The notes beneath the pieces were generated by a model. It was not told the DNA's origin. It was given only the letters and a program-made list of their open reading frames with translations, and made no database searches. From NCBI GenBank assembly GCA_025929805.1, contig JAICPP010000208.1, positions 1-5,156 on the forward strand: 5,156 nucleotides of DNA. Direction: 5' to 3'. The first letter of the stretch is position 1, and each line of letters begins with the position of its first letter. Both the position numbers and the translations under genes were made by a program. Shown piece after piece: positions 1 through 5,156 of this stretch. The DNA is from Gemmatimonadales bacterium. Lineage in GTDB: Bacteria; Gemmatimonadota; Gemmatimonadetes; Gemmatimonadales; GWC2-71-9.

Positions 1-518
1 CCCTCGGGCTGCGCCCGGTGGGGAGCTCCGTCTTTGATGACCAGCGTGTGAGTCATGACCGGTTGCTGCTTGGTCGCCTGGACAAGCGCAAATGCAATAA
101 GGTGGGTAAACGAGATCTTTTCGGGACGCCCAGCCGCCTGGAGGGCGGCATTGAGCTGACGCCGCTGCTGCTCCAGGACGGCCACCGGCAGCTCACGGAA
201 AGTCGTCGCTGTGGGAACCGTCAGACTCTCGGTCATGTTGGCGACGAGCTTGGCAGCGGGGCCTTTTATCGGGCTTACGCCCGAGGCCAAAGAACCCGGG
301 AGGCGAGGAGGTGGGGAGGGTTCCTGAGTCTCGCTGATGGAGCTCGTAGCTGTGCTGTTGCTTCCCTGCTTCCCCGCGTCCCTGCCGTCCTCACCCACGA
401 CGCCGCTCTCGAAAAGGCGGCGCCACTCCGGGCCTACCGCGGCCGGATCTCGGAGAAACTCTTCATACATGGCCTGAGCGAAGCCCGCGTTGGCCGTTTC
501 GAAGACATTCGGATCCAC
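1..518 (-). CDS. kgd: 2-oxoglutarate dehydrogenase, Kgd-type E2-E1 fusion, N-terminal part (cut by window edge)
   Basis: This is the first 172 codons of a multifunctional 2-oxoglutarate dehydrogenase/decarboxylase; the rest lies left of the window. Residues 4-38 (NVFETANAGFAQAMYEEF, then RDPAAVGPEWRRLFESG) form the short N-terminal helix of SucA/Kgd E1 proteins that binds the partner subunit. Residues 43-85 are a Ser/Pro/Thr-rich flexible linker. From about residue 86 the protein follows the E2-like acyltransferase domain of mycobacterial Kgd: AKLVANMTESLTVPTATTFR (89-108) and KISFTHLIAFALVQA (134-148). Full-length relatives have over 1,200 residues, with the thiamine-diphosphate E1 module further on. 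The enzyme acts in the cytoplasm in the TCA cycle. The start is GTG at 518: an in-frame TGA lies 6 bases upstream, and the next Met (residue 17) is inside the conserved helix. The ribosome site is weak, with only a GGA core about 8 bases ahead. The family is recognised with confidence; whether the E1 part is intact cannot be seen. Confidence 0.9.
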   Translation of the reverse strand, partial: MDPNVFETANAGFAQAMYEEFLRDPAAVGPEWRRLFESGVVGEDGRDAGKQGSNSTATSSISETQEPSPPPRLPGSLASGVSPIKGPAAKLVANMTESLTVPTATTFRELPVAVLEQQRRQLNAALQAAGRPEKISFTHLIAFALVQATKQQPVMTHTLVIKDGAPHRAQPE

Positions 519-587
519 GGATCACATCCGCACTAAGGTGCCTGGCATGCTCGATTCGACCCCAACGGCTTAGGAACGTCGATGAGG

Positions 588-617
588 TTGTGAGCGGGAG
601 AGGTTGAGAAAGATAAT
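588..617 (+). promoter_or_regulatory. possible sigma70-like promoter for the copper lipoprotein gene
   Basis: TTGTGA at 588-593 and GATAAT at 612-617 are separated by 18 bases and resemble the -35 (TTGACA, 4 of 6) and -10 (TATAAT, 5 of 6) boxes. Transcription would start near 624, giving an untranslated leader of about 125 bases before the ATG at 750, which would contain the tandem repeat and the palindrome. This is by-eye matching to the E. coli consensus. Promoter rules in the source organism may differ, so this is a candidate only. Confidence 0.35.
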
Positions 618-655
618 GGCTCTGGCGCAATGGAGAGCGGCAGAGTAGCTAAGAT

Positions 656-684
656 CTTACAAGACCGAAATCCGCTTACAAGAC
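656..684. repeat. perfect tandem 10-mer direct repeat, possible operator
   Basis: The 10-mer CTTACAAGAC occurs at 656-665 and again, identical, at 675-684, separated by 9 bases. The 19-base start-to-start spacing is close to two turns of B-form DNA, so two copies of a regulator could sit on the same face. The repeat lies between the divergent kgd and lipoprotein genes and ends 65 bases before the lipoprotein ATG. I do not recognise the motif as the box of a known regulator. Confidence 0.5.
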
Positions 685-685
685 A

Positions 686-702
686 GGAACCCTCGAGGTT
701 CC
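686..702. repeat. short palindrome (6-bp stem, 5-base loop)
   Basis: GGAACC (686-691) and GGTTCC (697-702) are exact inverted copies around CTCGA. The element begins one base after the second tandem 10-mer and lies 47 bases before the lipoprotein start codon. It could be part of the same operator or a small leader hairpin. No T-run follows it, so it is not a terminator. Confidence 0.4.
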
Positions 703-749
703 GAAGATGAACATGGATGCTCAGGTCCCACCTCATTCTCGGCAGGTTT

Positions 750-1739
750 ATGACTAGACCTAACTACGCTCCCCTGGCGGGGTTCGGAATACTTCTCGGG
801 GTTGTTCTATATGGCTGCGGCGGCGGTGACGATGGTGGTGGTGGAACCCCACCGCCCACCACTACGATTGCCAAGACAGCAACCAGCGGTGATGTCCAGA
901 GTGGAACGGTGGGACAAGCTCTGGCCAACCCGCTTGAGGTGGTAGTCACCGAGGACGGGGTGCCGGTCTCGGGCCGAACCGTCACCTGGGCGACCACTGC
1001 CTCTGGTGGCCTGCTCGACCCGGCCTCAGTTGCAACTGACGCTGACGGGGTGGCGACCACCACGTGGACTTTAGGGACAACGTCCGGTTCGCAGAGCGCC
1101 AGCGCGACACTGAGTGGTGCCAGCGGTTCACCCGTTCCCTTCACCGCCACCGCGGCTCCGGATGCCCCCACATCGCTCTCGAAGCAGTCCGGCGACGTAC
1201 AAACTGCGGAGGTCAATACTCCCTTACCGGCCCCGGTCGAGGCGAAGGTCTCGGATCAATTCGGGAACGGGGTTTCGGGCATCGACGTCGGCTGGTCCGC
1301 ATCTGGAGGGACTGTGTCGGCAACGTCGGTGCCGACGAATGCGGCCGGAATCTCCGCGGTGAACGTCACAGCCGGTGGTGCGGAGGGCCCTATCATTATT
1401 ACGGCGGCTTCTGGAACTCTCGTTGGGTCGCCCTTGACCTTCAATGCTACAGCTACGCCCCCAGGCCCCACCAGTAATAGTGTGAGCGTAGTCAACGACC
1501 GATTCGAACCGTCGACTCTCACCGTTGCGGCTGGAACCGAAGTCGTGTGGACCTGGAGCGCCGGCGCGTTCCAGCATAATGTCGTGCCGGTAGGAACAGA
1601 GCCACCCCGAAGCGGAAACCCGGCGAATGCACCCACAACCTACCGGTTCACGTTCGACACACCGGGAACTTACAACTATTACTGTGAGGTCCACGGGTCC
1701 CCGGCCTTCGGGATGAGGGGAACCATTATCGTCCAGTAG
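750..1739 (+). CDS. secreted lipoprotein with two Ig-like (Big_1-type) repeats and a C-terminal cupredoxin domain
   Basis: This is a 329-residue exported copper protein. Residues 1-22 are a lipoprotein signal peptide with a hydrophobic core (GFGILLGVVL) ending at a lipobox-like LYGC; Cys23 would carry the lipid. A Gly/Asp/Pro/Thr-rich tether (24-39) follows. Residues about 40-136 and 141-236 are two related Ig-like repeats, each opening near SGDVQ, with GVPVSGRTVTW in the first and QFGNGVSGIDVGW in the second. Residues about 243-329 form a plastocyanin/azurin-like cupredoxin with a complete type 1 copper set: His276 (FQHNV), Cys312 and His315 (YYCEVH) and Met322 (GMRG). It probably carries electrons or binds copper outside the cytoplasmic membrane; its partner is unknown. 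I prefer ATG 750, because GGCAGG sits 3 bases ahead and the signal peptide then has normal length. ATG 717 is in frame and would add 11 residues. The gene faces away from kgd and converges on glpD. Confidence 0.85.
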   Translation: MTRPNYAPLAGFGILLGVVLYGCGGGDDGGGGTPPPTTTIAKTATSGDVQSGTVGQALANPLEVVVTEDGVPVSGRTVTWATTASGGLLDPASVATDADGVATTTWTLGTTSGSQSASATLSGASGSPVPFTATAAPDAPTSLSKQSGDVQTAEVNTPLPAPVEAKVSDQFGNGVSGIDVGWSASGGTVSATSVPTNAAGISAVNVTAGGAEGPIIITAASGTLVGSPLTFNATATPPGPTSNSVSVVNDRFEPSTLTVAAGTEVVWTWSAGAFQHNVVPVGTEPPRSGNPANAPTTYRFTFDTPGTYNYYCEVHGSPAFGMRGTIIVQ

Positions 1740-1749
1740 CAGTCGGCCT
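1740..1749. other. 10-base gap between convergent genes
   Basis: The stop codons of the copper lipoprotein gene and glpD face each other across only 10 bases. The only structure seen is a weak 5-bp hairpin, GTCGG (1742-1746) with CCGAC (1753-1757), which runs into the last glpD codons and has no T-run. I see no proper terminator, so the two transcripts may overlap at their 3' ends. Confidence 0.5.
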
Positions 1750-3417
1750 TCACCGACGCTCCTGGTCGACAAAGCGGAGGTATCGCTCGGCTTCCGCCTC
1801 GATCTGCGGGGCATCCCATCCCAGCTCCTGGCCCATCAGTTCGGCCACCCGCTGCGCAACGGATGCCCCCTGATCGGGATGCTCATAGTACAGGTGGAAC
1901 CGCCGGACCAGGACATCTTCCACGGTCTGGGCCAGCTCCCGCCGCACGGCATGGATGACCTCTGCCTCGATGGCTGGATGAGGCTCCAGTAGCCGTCGAA
2001 GCAGACGCCGGTCTGCGCCTCCCAGATTGAAGATTCCTGCCGCCTCGGTTCCATAATGCCGCAACAGATGATCTACGCTGTCTGCCGGGATTCCCAACTC
2101 CAAGCCACGCTCCCTGAACTGGCTGAGATCGGGGGTTTCGCCCCCGGGAAGCGGATCCTCATCGGTGCGGGCTTCCATACGCCGCTGCCGGCCCTCCCGA
2201 TGCCGGAGCTCCCGCATGGCGTGGTCGACGACCTCGGCGGACATGGATCGGTAGGTCGTGAGCTTTCCACCCACCACGGTCAGCATTCCGCCTGAGCCCT
2301 TTACCAGGGCGTGCTCGCGCGAGCGGCTGGACGCTAAACGGCTGTCACTGTCCGCCAGGAGCGGCCGCAAGCCTGCCCAGCTCGCCCGCACGTCGTCCAC
2401 ACTCAGCCGGGCGCTGGGAAATCTGGCGTTGGCCGAGCGGAGCAGGTAGACAATGTCGTCGGTGTTGACGCTGAGCTCGTCGGGAGGCTCCCCGGTGTCG
2501 GTATCGGTGGTGCCGATGTACGAGAGCTTTCCCCAGGGCAGCACGAACATCACCCGTCCATCGATCGGGCTGGTGAACGCCACCGCATCGCGGTGATCCA
2601 GGCGCGAGCGGTCCACCACCACGTGGACTCCCTTCGTTGGTTGCAGCAACGGCGCGGCACCGGCGTCCTCCATTCTCCGTACTCGATCGGCCCAGGGCCC
2701 GGTGGCATTCACCACCACACTGGCGCGCACCACGCCCCGCTCGCCGGTCAGCCGATCTTCCAGCTGGGCACCGACCACCCGTCCTGCCGTCCGCTCGAGG
2801 GAGCGTACGGCCATGTAGTTGGCTACCAGGGCGCCTTGATGGATGGCCGAGCGGGCGGTGGCCACGACCAGCCTCGCGTCATCGCATTGGGCATCGTAGT
2901 AGCGAGCTCCACCAAGGAGGCCGCGATCACGCAGCATCGGCTCGGCTTCGAGCATTCGGCGCTTGCCCAGCAGGCGGTGCGGTCGCACATTGCGGAACAG
3001 TGCGAGGATATCGTACAGCATCATGCCGGCCGCGAGCTGCCAGCGGGAGATCCGGTCACCTCGGTGGATCGGAAACACGAACGGCAACGGCCAGACCAGA
3101 TGAGGCGCAATCCGCTGCAGGATCCGCCGTTCCCGATTCGCTTCCAGCACCAATCCGAACTCGCCTTGTTCCAGATAGCGAAGTCCTCCGTGGATGAGAC
3201 GGCTGGAGCGTGAGCTGGTCCCGGAGCCGAGATCGTTCTGCTCCACGAGGATGGTTCTGAGCCCCCGCATCGCGGCATCTCGCGCGATGCCCGCCCCATT
3301 GATGCCGCCCCCGATGACCAGGAGATCCGCCGGATGAGCGGCGAGTTGCGCCAAGGTGGCACGCTCGAGCGATCGCCGGGAGTGCGGCCAAGCACCTGGT
3401 TTGTCTGGCATGCTCAC
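1750..3417 (-). CDS. glpD: FAD-dependent glycerol-3-phosphate dehydrogenase
   Basis: The enzyme oxidises sn-glycerol 3-phosphate to dihydroxyacetone phosphate and passes electrons to membrane quinone, so it links glycerol and lipid breakdown to respiration. The product has 555 residues, near the usual length. In order: the FAD-binding Rossmann motif DLLVIGGGINGAG (31-43); Glu59 at the end of the second strand; the GlpD signature GTSSRSSRLIHGGLRYLE (66-83); NATGPWAD (237-244); TKGVHVVVDR (261-270); IGTTDTDTGEPPDE (301-314); and GGKLTTYR (383-390). The C-terminal helical domain from about residue 430 has HYGTE near 454 and TVEDVLVRRF later. The start is chosen as GTG 3417, which has AGGAG 7 bases upstream; ATG 3411, two codons on, is nearly as good. 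ATG 3471 would add 18 residues but run deeper into the opposing gene. The 5' end overlaps the divergent methyltransferase gene. No other glp gene (glpK, glpF) is adjacent. Confidence 0.95.
   Translation of the reverse strand: MSMPDKPGAWPHSRRSLERATLAQLAAHPADLLVIGGGINGAGIARDAAMRGLRTILVEQNDLGSGTSSRSSRLIHGGLRYLEQGEFGLVLEANRERRILQRIAPHLVWPLPFVFPIHRGDRISRWQLAAGMMLYDILALFRNVRPHRLLGKRRMLEAEPMLRDRGLLGGARYYDAQCDDARLVVATARSAIHQGALVANYMAVRSLERTAGRVVGAQLEDRLTGERGVVRASVVVNATGPWADRVRRMEDAGAAPLLQPTKGVHVVVDRSRLDHRDAVAFTSPIDGRVMFVLPWGKLSYIGTTDTDTGEPPDELSVNTDDIVYLLRSANARFPSARLSVDDVRASWAGLRPLLADSDSRLASSRSREHALVKGSGGMLTVVGGKLTTYRSMSAEVVDHAMRELRHREGRQRRMEARTDEDPLPGGETPDLSQFRERGLELGIPADSVDHLLRHYGTEAAGIFNLGGADRRLLRRLLEPHPAIEAEVIHAVRRELAQTVEDVLVRRFHLYYEHPDQGASVAQRVAELMGQELGWDAPQIEAEAERYLRFVDQERR
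3320..3324 (+). promoter_or_regulatory. ribosome-site-like AGGAG ahead of an alternative methyltransferase start
   Basis: AGGAG lies 9 bases before the in-frame ATG at 3334, which would lengthen the methyltransferase by 16 residues and carry it 84 bases into glpD. The same bases, read on the other strand, encode two leucines of the glpD FAD motif (LLVIGGG), so the match may be a by-product of that conserved coding. It is recorded because it bears on the start choice. Confidence 0.3.
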
Positions 3418-3900
3418 CGGATCACTCCTGGGAGCCGCGTGCTCGACCTGGCTTGTGGAGAGGGGCGGCACAGTCTGGCCGCCGCAGCGCTCGGCGCAAA
3501 GGTTCTGGCGGTAGACCGCGATCCACTCAAGCTCGCCTCCGCCCGCACACGAGCAGCGGCCGCGGGCCTGTCCATTGAATGGCGAGAGATGGATTTGGAA
3601 GGTGAGTGGCCAGAGCTGGAGCCTTTTGATGCAGTTCTGGTATTCAATTATCTTGACCGGGCCAACATGCCGCGCATTCTTCGGCTGGTCGCGCCTGGTG
3701 GCCTCCTCATAATGGAGACTTTTCTCGAGGCCCAGCGCGAGGCGGGGTGGGGCCCGACTTCCTCAGACCATCTGCTCCGCGCGGGCGAGTTGGCCGGTCT
3801 GGTAGCCCCGCTCACAGTTCTGCACGGGCGCGAAGCCCTCGAGGTCGTCGATGCCGAGCATTGGCGCGCGGTGGCGAGTGTAGTTGCACAAAAGCGGTGA
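3382..3900 (+). CDS. small class I SAM-dependent methyltransferase, substrate unknown
   Basis: This is a 172-residue Rossmann-fold methyltransferase. The SAM-binding motif I is VLDLACGEGRHSLAAAALGA (20-39). VLAVDRD (41-47) follows, with Asp45 at the end of strand 2, where the ribose of SAM is held. The acidic MDLEGEWP segment is at 70-77, FDAVLVFNYLDR (82-93) forms strand 4, and LVAPGGLLIMETF (102-114) is the post-core strand. HLLRAGEL (130-137) matches a stretch typical of the small methyltransferases often labelled TehB-like or simply class I. No extra domain identifies the substrate. The start is uncertain: GTG 3382 gives an N-terminus (RPSTWFVWHAH) of the length expected for relatives, whereas ATG 3334 has a better ribosome site but lies far inside glpD. 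With GTG 3382 the gene still overlaps the glpD start by 36 bases, head to head. The stop codon lies within the heptamer element. Confidence 0.85.
   Translation: MRPSTWFVWHAHRITPGSRVLDLACGEGRHSLAAAALGAKVLAVDRDPLKLASARTRAAAAGLSIEWREMDLEGEWPELEPFDAVLVFNYLDRANMPRILRLVAPGGLLIMETFLEAQREAGWGPTSSDHLLRAGELAGLVAPLTVLHGREALEVVDAEHWRAVASVVAQKR
3425..3429 (-). promoter_or_regulatory. ribosome-binding site of glpD, supporting the GTG 3417 start
   Basis: On the minus strand AGGAG ends 7 bases before GTG 3417 and 13 bases before ATG 3411. The normal spacing favours the GTG. These bases lie inside the methyltransferase coding region (Thr-Pro-Gly just before its SAM-binding motif), so the glpD leader and any close promoter are embedded in the neighbouring gene. 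Confidence 0.5.
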
Positions 3901-3955
3901 GCAGTGAGCGGTAAGCAGGAAACAGGGGCCTGCTCGCTGCCCACATCTCACCGCT
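3893..3955. repeat. heptanucleotide tandem repeats with inverted copies; possible terminator stem-loop
   Basis: Five consecutive 7-base units start two codons from the methyltransferase end: GCGGTGA (3894-3900, containing its TGA stop), GCAGTGA (3901-3907), GCGGTAA (3908-3914), GCAGGAA (3915-3921) and a decayed ACAGGGG (3922-3928). The right half holds inverted copies, TCGCTGC (3934-3940, one mismatch) and TCACCGC (3948-3954, exact). The halves can fold: AGCGGTGAG (3893-3901) pairs with CTCACCGCT (3947-3955), and inside it AGCAGG (3914-3919) pairs with CCTGCT (3929-3934). GTTTATTAT follows at 3962-3970, a few bases after the stem, so the element may act as an imperfect Rho-independent terminator. 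It resembles the heptanucleotide intergenic repeats known from some bacteria. Confidence 0.6.
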
Positions 3956-3996
3956 GACCCTGTTTATTATCATCCCCTCCCTTTCACGGGGCAACA

Positions 3997-5156
3997 TTGG
4001 TCGATATCCGCCCGGGCCGGCGGGTGGCAGTCGTGGCCGGCGTCCGCACACCGTTTGCCAAGAGCGGCACCGTCTTTCGGGACGTCTCCGCCGTCGCCCT
4101 GGCGCGCCATGCCGCGCGCGAGCTGCTGTACCGCAGCGAGGTGGACGGGCAGGAAGTTGATGAAGTGGTGTTCAGCCAGGTGGTCCCTTCGGTCCTCACC
4201 CCCAATGTAGCTCGGGAGGTGAGCCTCCTCCCCCAACTTCCTCCGAGTGTTCCGGCGTACACCATCAACCGGGCCTGCGCTTCTGCCGCGCAAGCCATCA
4301 ATAATGCCGCCGACCAGATCCAGCTGGGCCACGCTGATGTGATCCTCGCAGGAGGCGTCGAGTCCCTCTCGGATCTTCCGATTCTGCATTCCAGACGGTT
4401 CAGCCGCATGCTGGTCGAGGCTGGTAAGGCTCGCAGTGTCGGCGGCCGAGTGGCTGCCCTGGGCCGAGTGCGCCCCCGGGATCTGATCCCGGTCACTCCC
4501 GCCATCGCGGAGCCTTCTACTGGTGAGACCATGGGCCAGTCCGCCGAGAAGATGGCCAAGGAGAACGGGATCACCCGTGAGGAGCAGGACCGGATCGCGT
4601 TGATGAGCCACCAGCGCGCGAGCGCGGCCACCCAGGACGGACGATTGGTGCGGGAGATCGCTCCCTGGTTCGGCGGGCCGGAGATGGACGAGGTAGTGAC
4701 CCAGGACAATGGCATTCGTTCCGACTCGTCACTCGAGGCTCTCGCCAAGCTGAAGCCGGTGTTCGATCGCAAGTACGGCACCGTCACCGCGGGAAACTCC
4801 TCACCACTGACCGACGGAGCGGCCGCCGTACTGCTGATGTCCGAGGAGAAGGCGCGATCGTTGGGCCATGAGCCTCTCGCTTATATCAGAAGTTATGCGG
4901 TGAGCGCCGTGGACCCCGGCTGGCAGCTGCTGATGGGACCGGTCTATGCTGTTCCCAAGGCACTGGAGCGGGCAGAGCTCACCTGGGATGAGCTGGGACT
5001 GGTTGAGATCCACGAGGCCTTTGCGGCACAGGTGCTCTCGAACATCCAGGCTTGGGGCTCACAGGCCTGGGCTGATCGGTTGGGGTTACCGGGACCGGTG
5101 GGTGAAGTCGACTGGGACCGCACCAATGTGGCGGGTGGCTCGATCGCGATTGGACA
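3997..5156 (+). CDS. fadI: 3-ketoacyl-CoA thiolase, FadI type (C-terminus cut by window edge)
   Basis: The enzyme catalyses the last step of fatty-acid beta-oxidation: CoA-dependent cleavage of 3-ketoacyl-CoA to acetyl-CoA and a shortened acyl-CoA. The window holds 386 codons; about 45 more are expected. The start of the fold is RRVAVVAGVRTPFAKSGT (8-25). The nucleophile Cys94 lies in INRACASAAQA (90-100). ARSVGGRVAALGRVRPRDLI (about 143-162) matches the extra loop that marks FadI and mitochondrial trifunctional-protein beta subunits rather than FadA. FDRKYGTVTAGNSSPLTDGA and HEAFAAQ (His339) follow. The window ends in GGSIAIG, just before the second active-site His; the C-terminal Cys is also outside. 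The frame opens after a TGA at 3955-3957 and has no ATG before the conserved region. TTG 3997, with GGGG 5 bases ahead, gives a family-like N-terminus; GTG 4024 would begin inside the first strand. The alpha subunit (FadJ-like) would be expected nearby to the right. Confidence 0.93.
   Translation, partial: MVDIRPGRRVAVVAGVRTPFAKSGTVFRDVSAVALARHAARELLYRSEVDGQEVDEVVFSQVVPSVLTPNVAREVSLLPQLPPSVPAYTINRACASAAQAINNAADQIQLGHADVILAGGVESLSDLPILHSRRFSRMLVEAGKARSVGGRVAALGRVRPRDLIPVTPAIAEPSTGETMGQSAEKMAKENGITREEQDRIALMSHQRASAATQDGRLVREIAPWFGGPEMDEVVTQDNGIRSDSSLEALAKLKPVFDRKYGTVTAGNSSPLTDGAAAVLLMSEEKARSLGHEPLAYIRSYAVSAVDPGWQLLMGPVYAVPKALERAELTWDELGLVEIHEAFAAQVLSNIQAWGSQAWADRLGLPGPVGEVDWDRTNVAGGSIAIG

Larger units (their letters stand above)
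519..749. other. divergent intergenic region between kgd and the copper lipoprotein gene
   Basis: These 231 bases separate two divergently read genes, so promoters for both should lie here. A sigma70-like promoter reading right, a perfect tandem 10-mer and a short palindrome are listed separately. I found no tRNA-like fold and no convincing protein. A 67-codon minus-strand reading frame at 533-736 resembles no family I know and has no clear ribosome site, so I leave it out. No clear promoter for the leftward kgd gene could be picked by eye. Confidence 0.6.

Noticed and set aside
18..536. 172-codon plus-strand reading frame over the kgd region
   Set aside because: It is the shadow of the minus-strand kgd coding sequence, which shows clear family motifs. 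The plus-strand translation resembles nothing.
533..736. 67-codon minus-strand reading frame in the intergenic region
   Set aside because: No recognisable motif and no good ribosome site, and it spans the repeat and palindrome. Too short to support as a gene.
1742..1757. GTCGG/CCGAC hairpin as a terminator between the convergent genes
   Set aside because: The stem is only 5 bp, it has no T-run on either strand, and it includes the final glpD codons.
1224..1814. 196-codon minus-strand reading frame opposite the copper lipoprotein gene
   Set aside because: It lies antisense to the well-supported Ig-like/cupredoxin coding sequence, overlaps the glpD end, and is Arg/Ser-rich as expected of a GC-rich shadow frame.
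2593..3213. 206-codon plus-strand reading frame opposite glpD
   Set aside because: Antisense shadow of glpD, with His/Gln/Arg-rich low-quality composition and no family resemblance.
3418..3471. Longer glpD form starting at ATG 3471
   Set aside because: It would add 18 residues with no counterpart in the family and extend into the SAM-binding motif region of the divergent methyltransferase. GTG 3417 has a well-spaced AGGAG.
3984..4787. Long minus-strand reading frames (up to 267 codons) opposite the thiolase
   Set aside because: The plus strand encodes an unmistakable thiolase through the whole stretch. The antisense frames are Ser/Arg/Thr-rich and match no family.
1..5156. CRISPR array, tRNA/rRNA, transposon or a new defence system
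   Set aside because: No spaced repeat array, no tRNA-like cloverleaf, no transposase or integrase motif, and no nuclease, toxin or sensor domain was found. The genes are metabolic, apart from one lipoprotein and one generic methyltransferase.

Overview
The window is GC-rich bacterial chromosome carrying five protein-coding genes, two of them cut by the window edges. I see no RNA gene, insertion sequence, phage gene or CRISPR array. The likely source is a soil or freshwater bacterium, possibly Gemmatimonadota. Two things suggest this: the N-terminus of a 2-oxoglutarate dehydrogenase in which the E2-like acyltransferase region is fused ahead of E1 (the Kgd layout), and a lipoprotein combining Ig-like repeats with a C-terminal blue-copper domain. 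This placement is an inference from gene style, not from a marker gene.

Layout. Positions 1-518 (minus) hold the first 172 codons of a Kgd/SucA-type 2-oxoglutarate dehydrogenase. Positions 519-749 are a divergent intergenic region with a possible sigma70-like promoter, a perfect tandem 10-mer repeat and a small palindrome. Positions 750-1739 (plus) encode a secreted lipoprotein with two Ig-like (Big_1-type) repeats and a cupredoxin domain with a full type 1 copper ligand set. It converges, with a 10-bp gap, on a GlpD-type FAD-dependent glycerol-3-phosphate dehydrogenase (minus, 3417-1750). The 5' end of glpD overlaps, head to head, the 5' end of a small class I SAM-dependent methyltransferase (plus, about 3382-3900). 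Next comes a short intergenic element of degenerate heptanucleotide repeats with inverted copies (3893-3955). The last gene is a FadI-type 3-ketoacyl-CoA thiolase (plus, from a TTG at 3997) that runs off the right edge.

How the genes fit together. Three of the five are central carbon or lipid catabolism genes: glycerol-3-phosphate oxidation into the quinone pool, the thiolytic step of beta-oxidation, and 2-oxoglutarate oxidation in the TCA cycle. The copper lipoprotein could be an extracytoplasmic electron carrier, but nothing in the window links it to a partner. The methyltransferase substrate is unknown. Most of this is ordinary core metabolism, and I find no convincing new multi-gene system. 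The points most worth a second look are the head-to-head overlap of glpD and the methyltransferase, the heptamer element at 3893-3955, the tandem 10-mers at 656-684, and the Ig-like/cupredoxin architecture of the lipoprotein.
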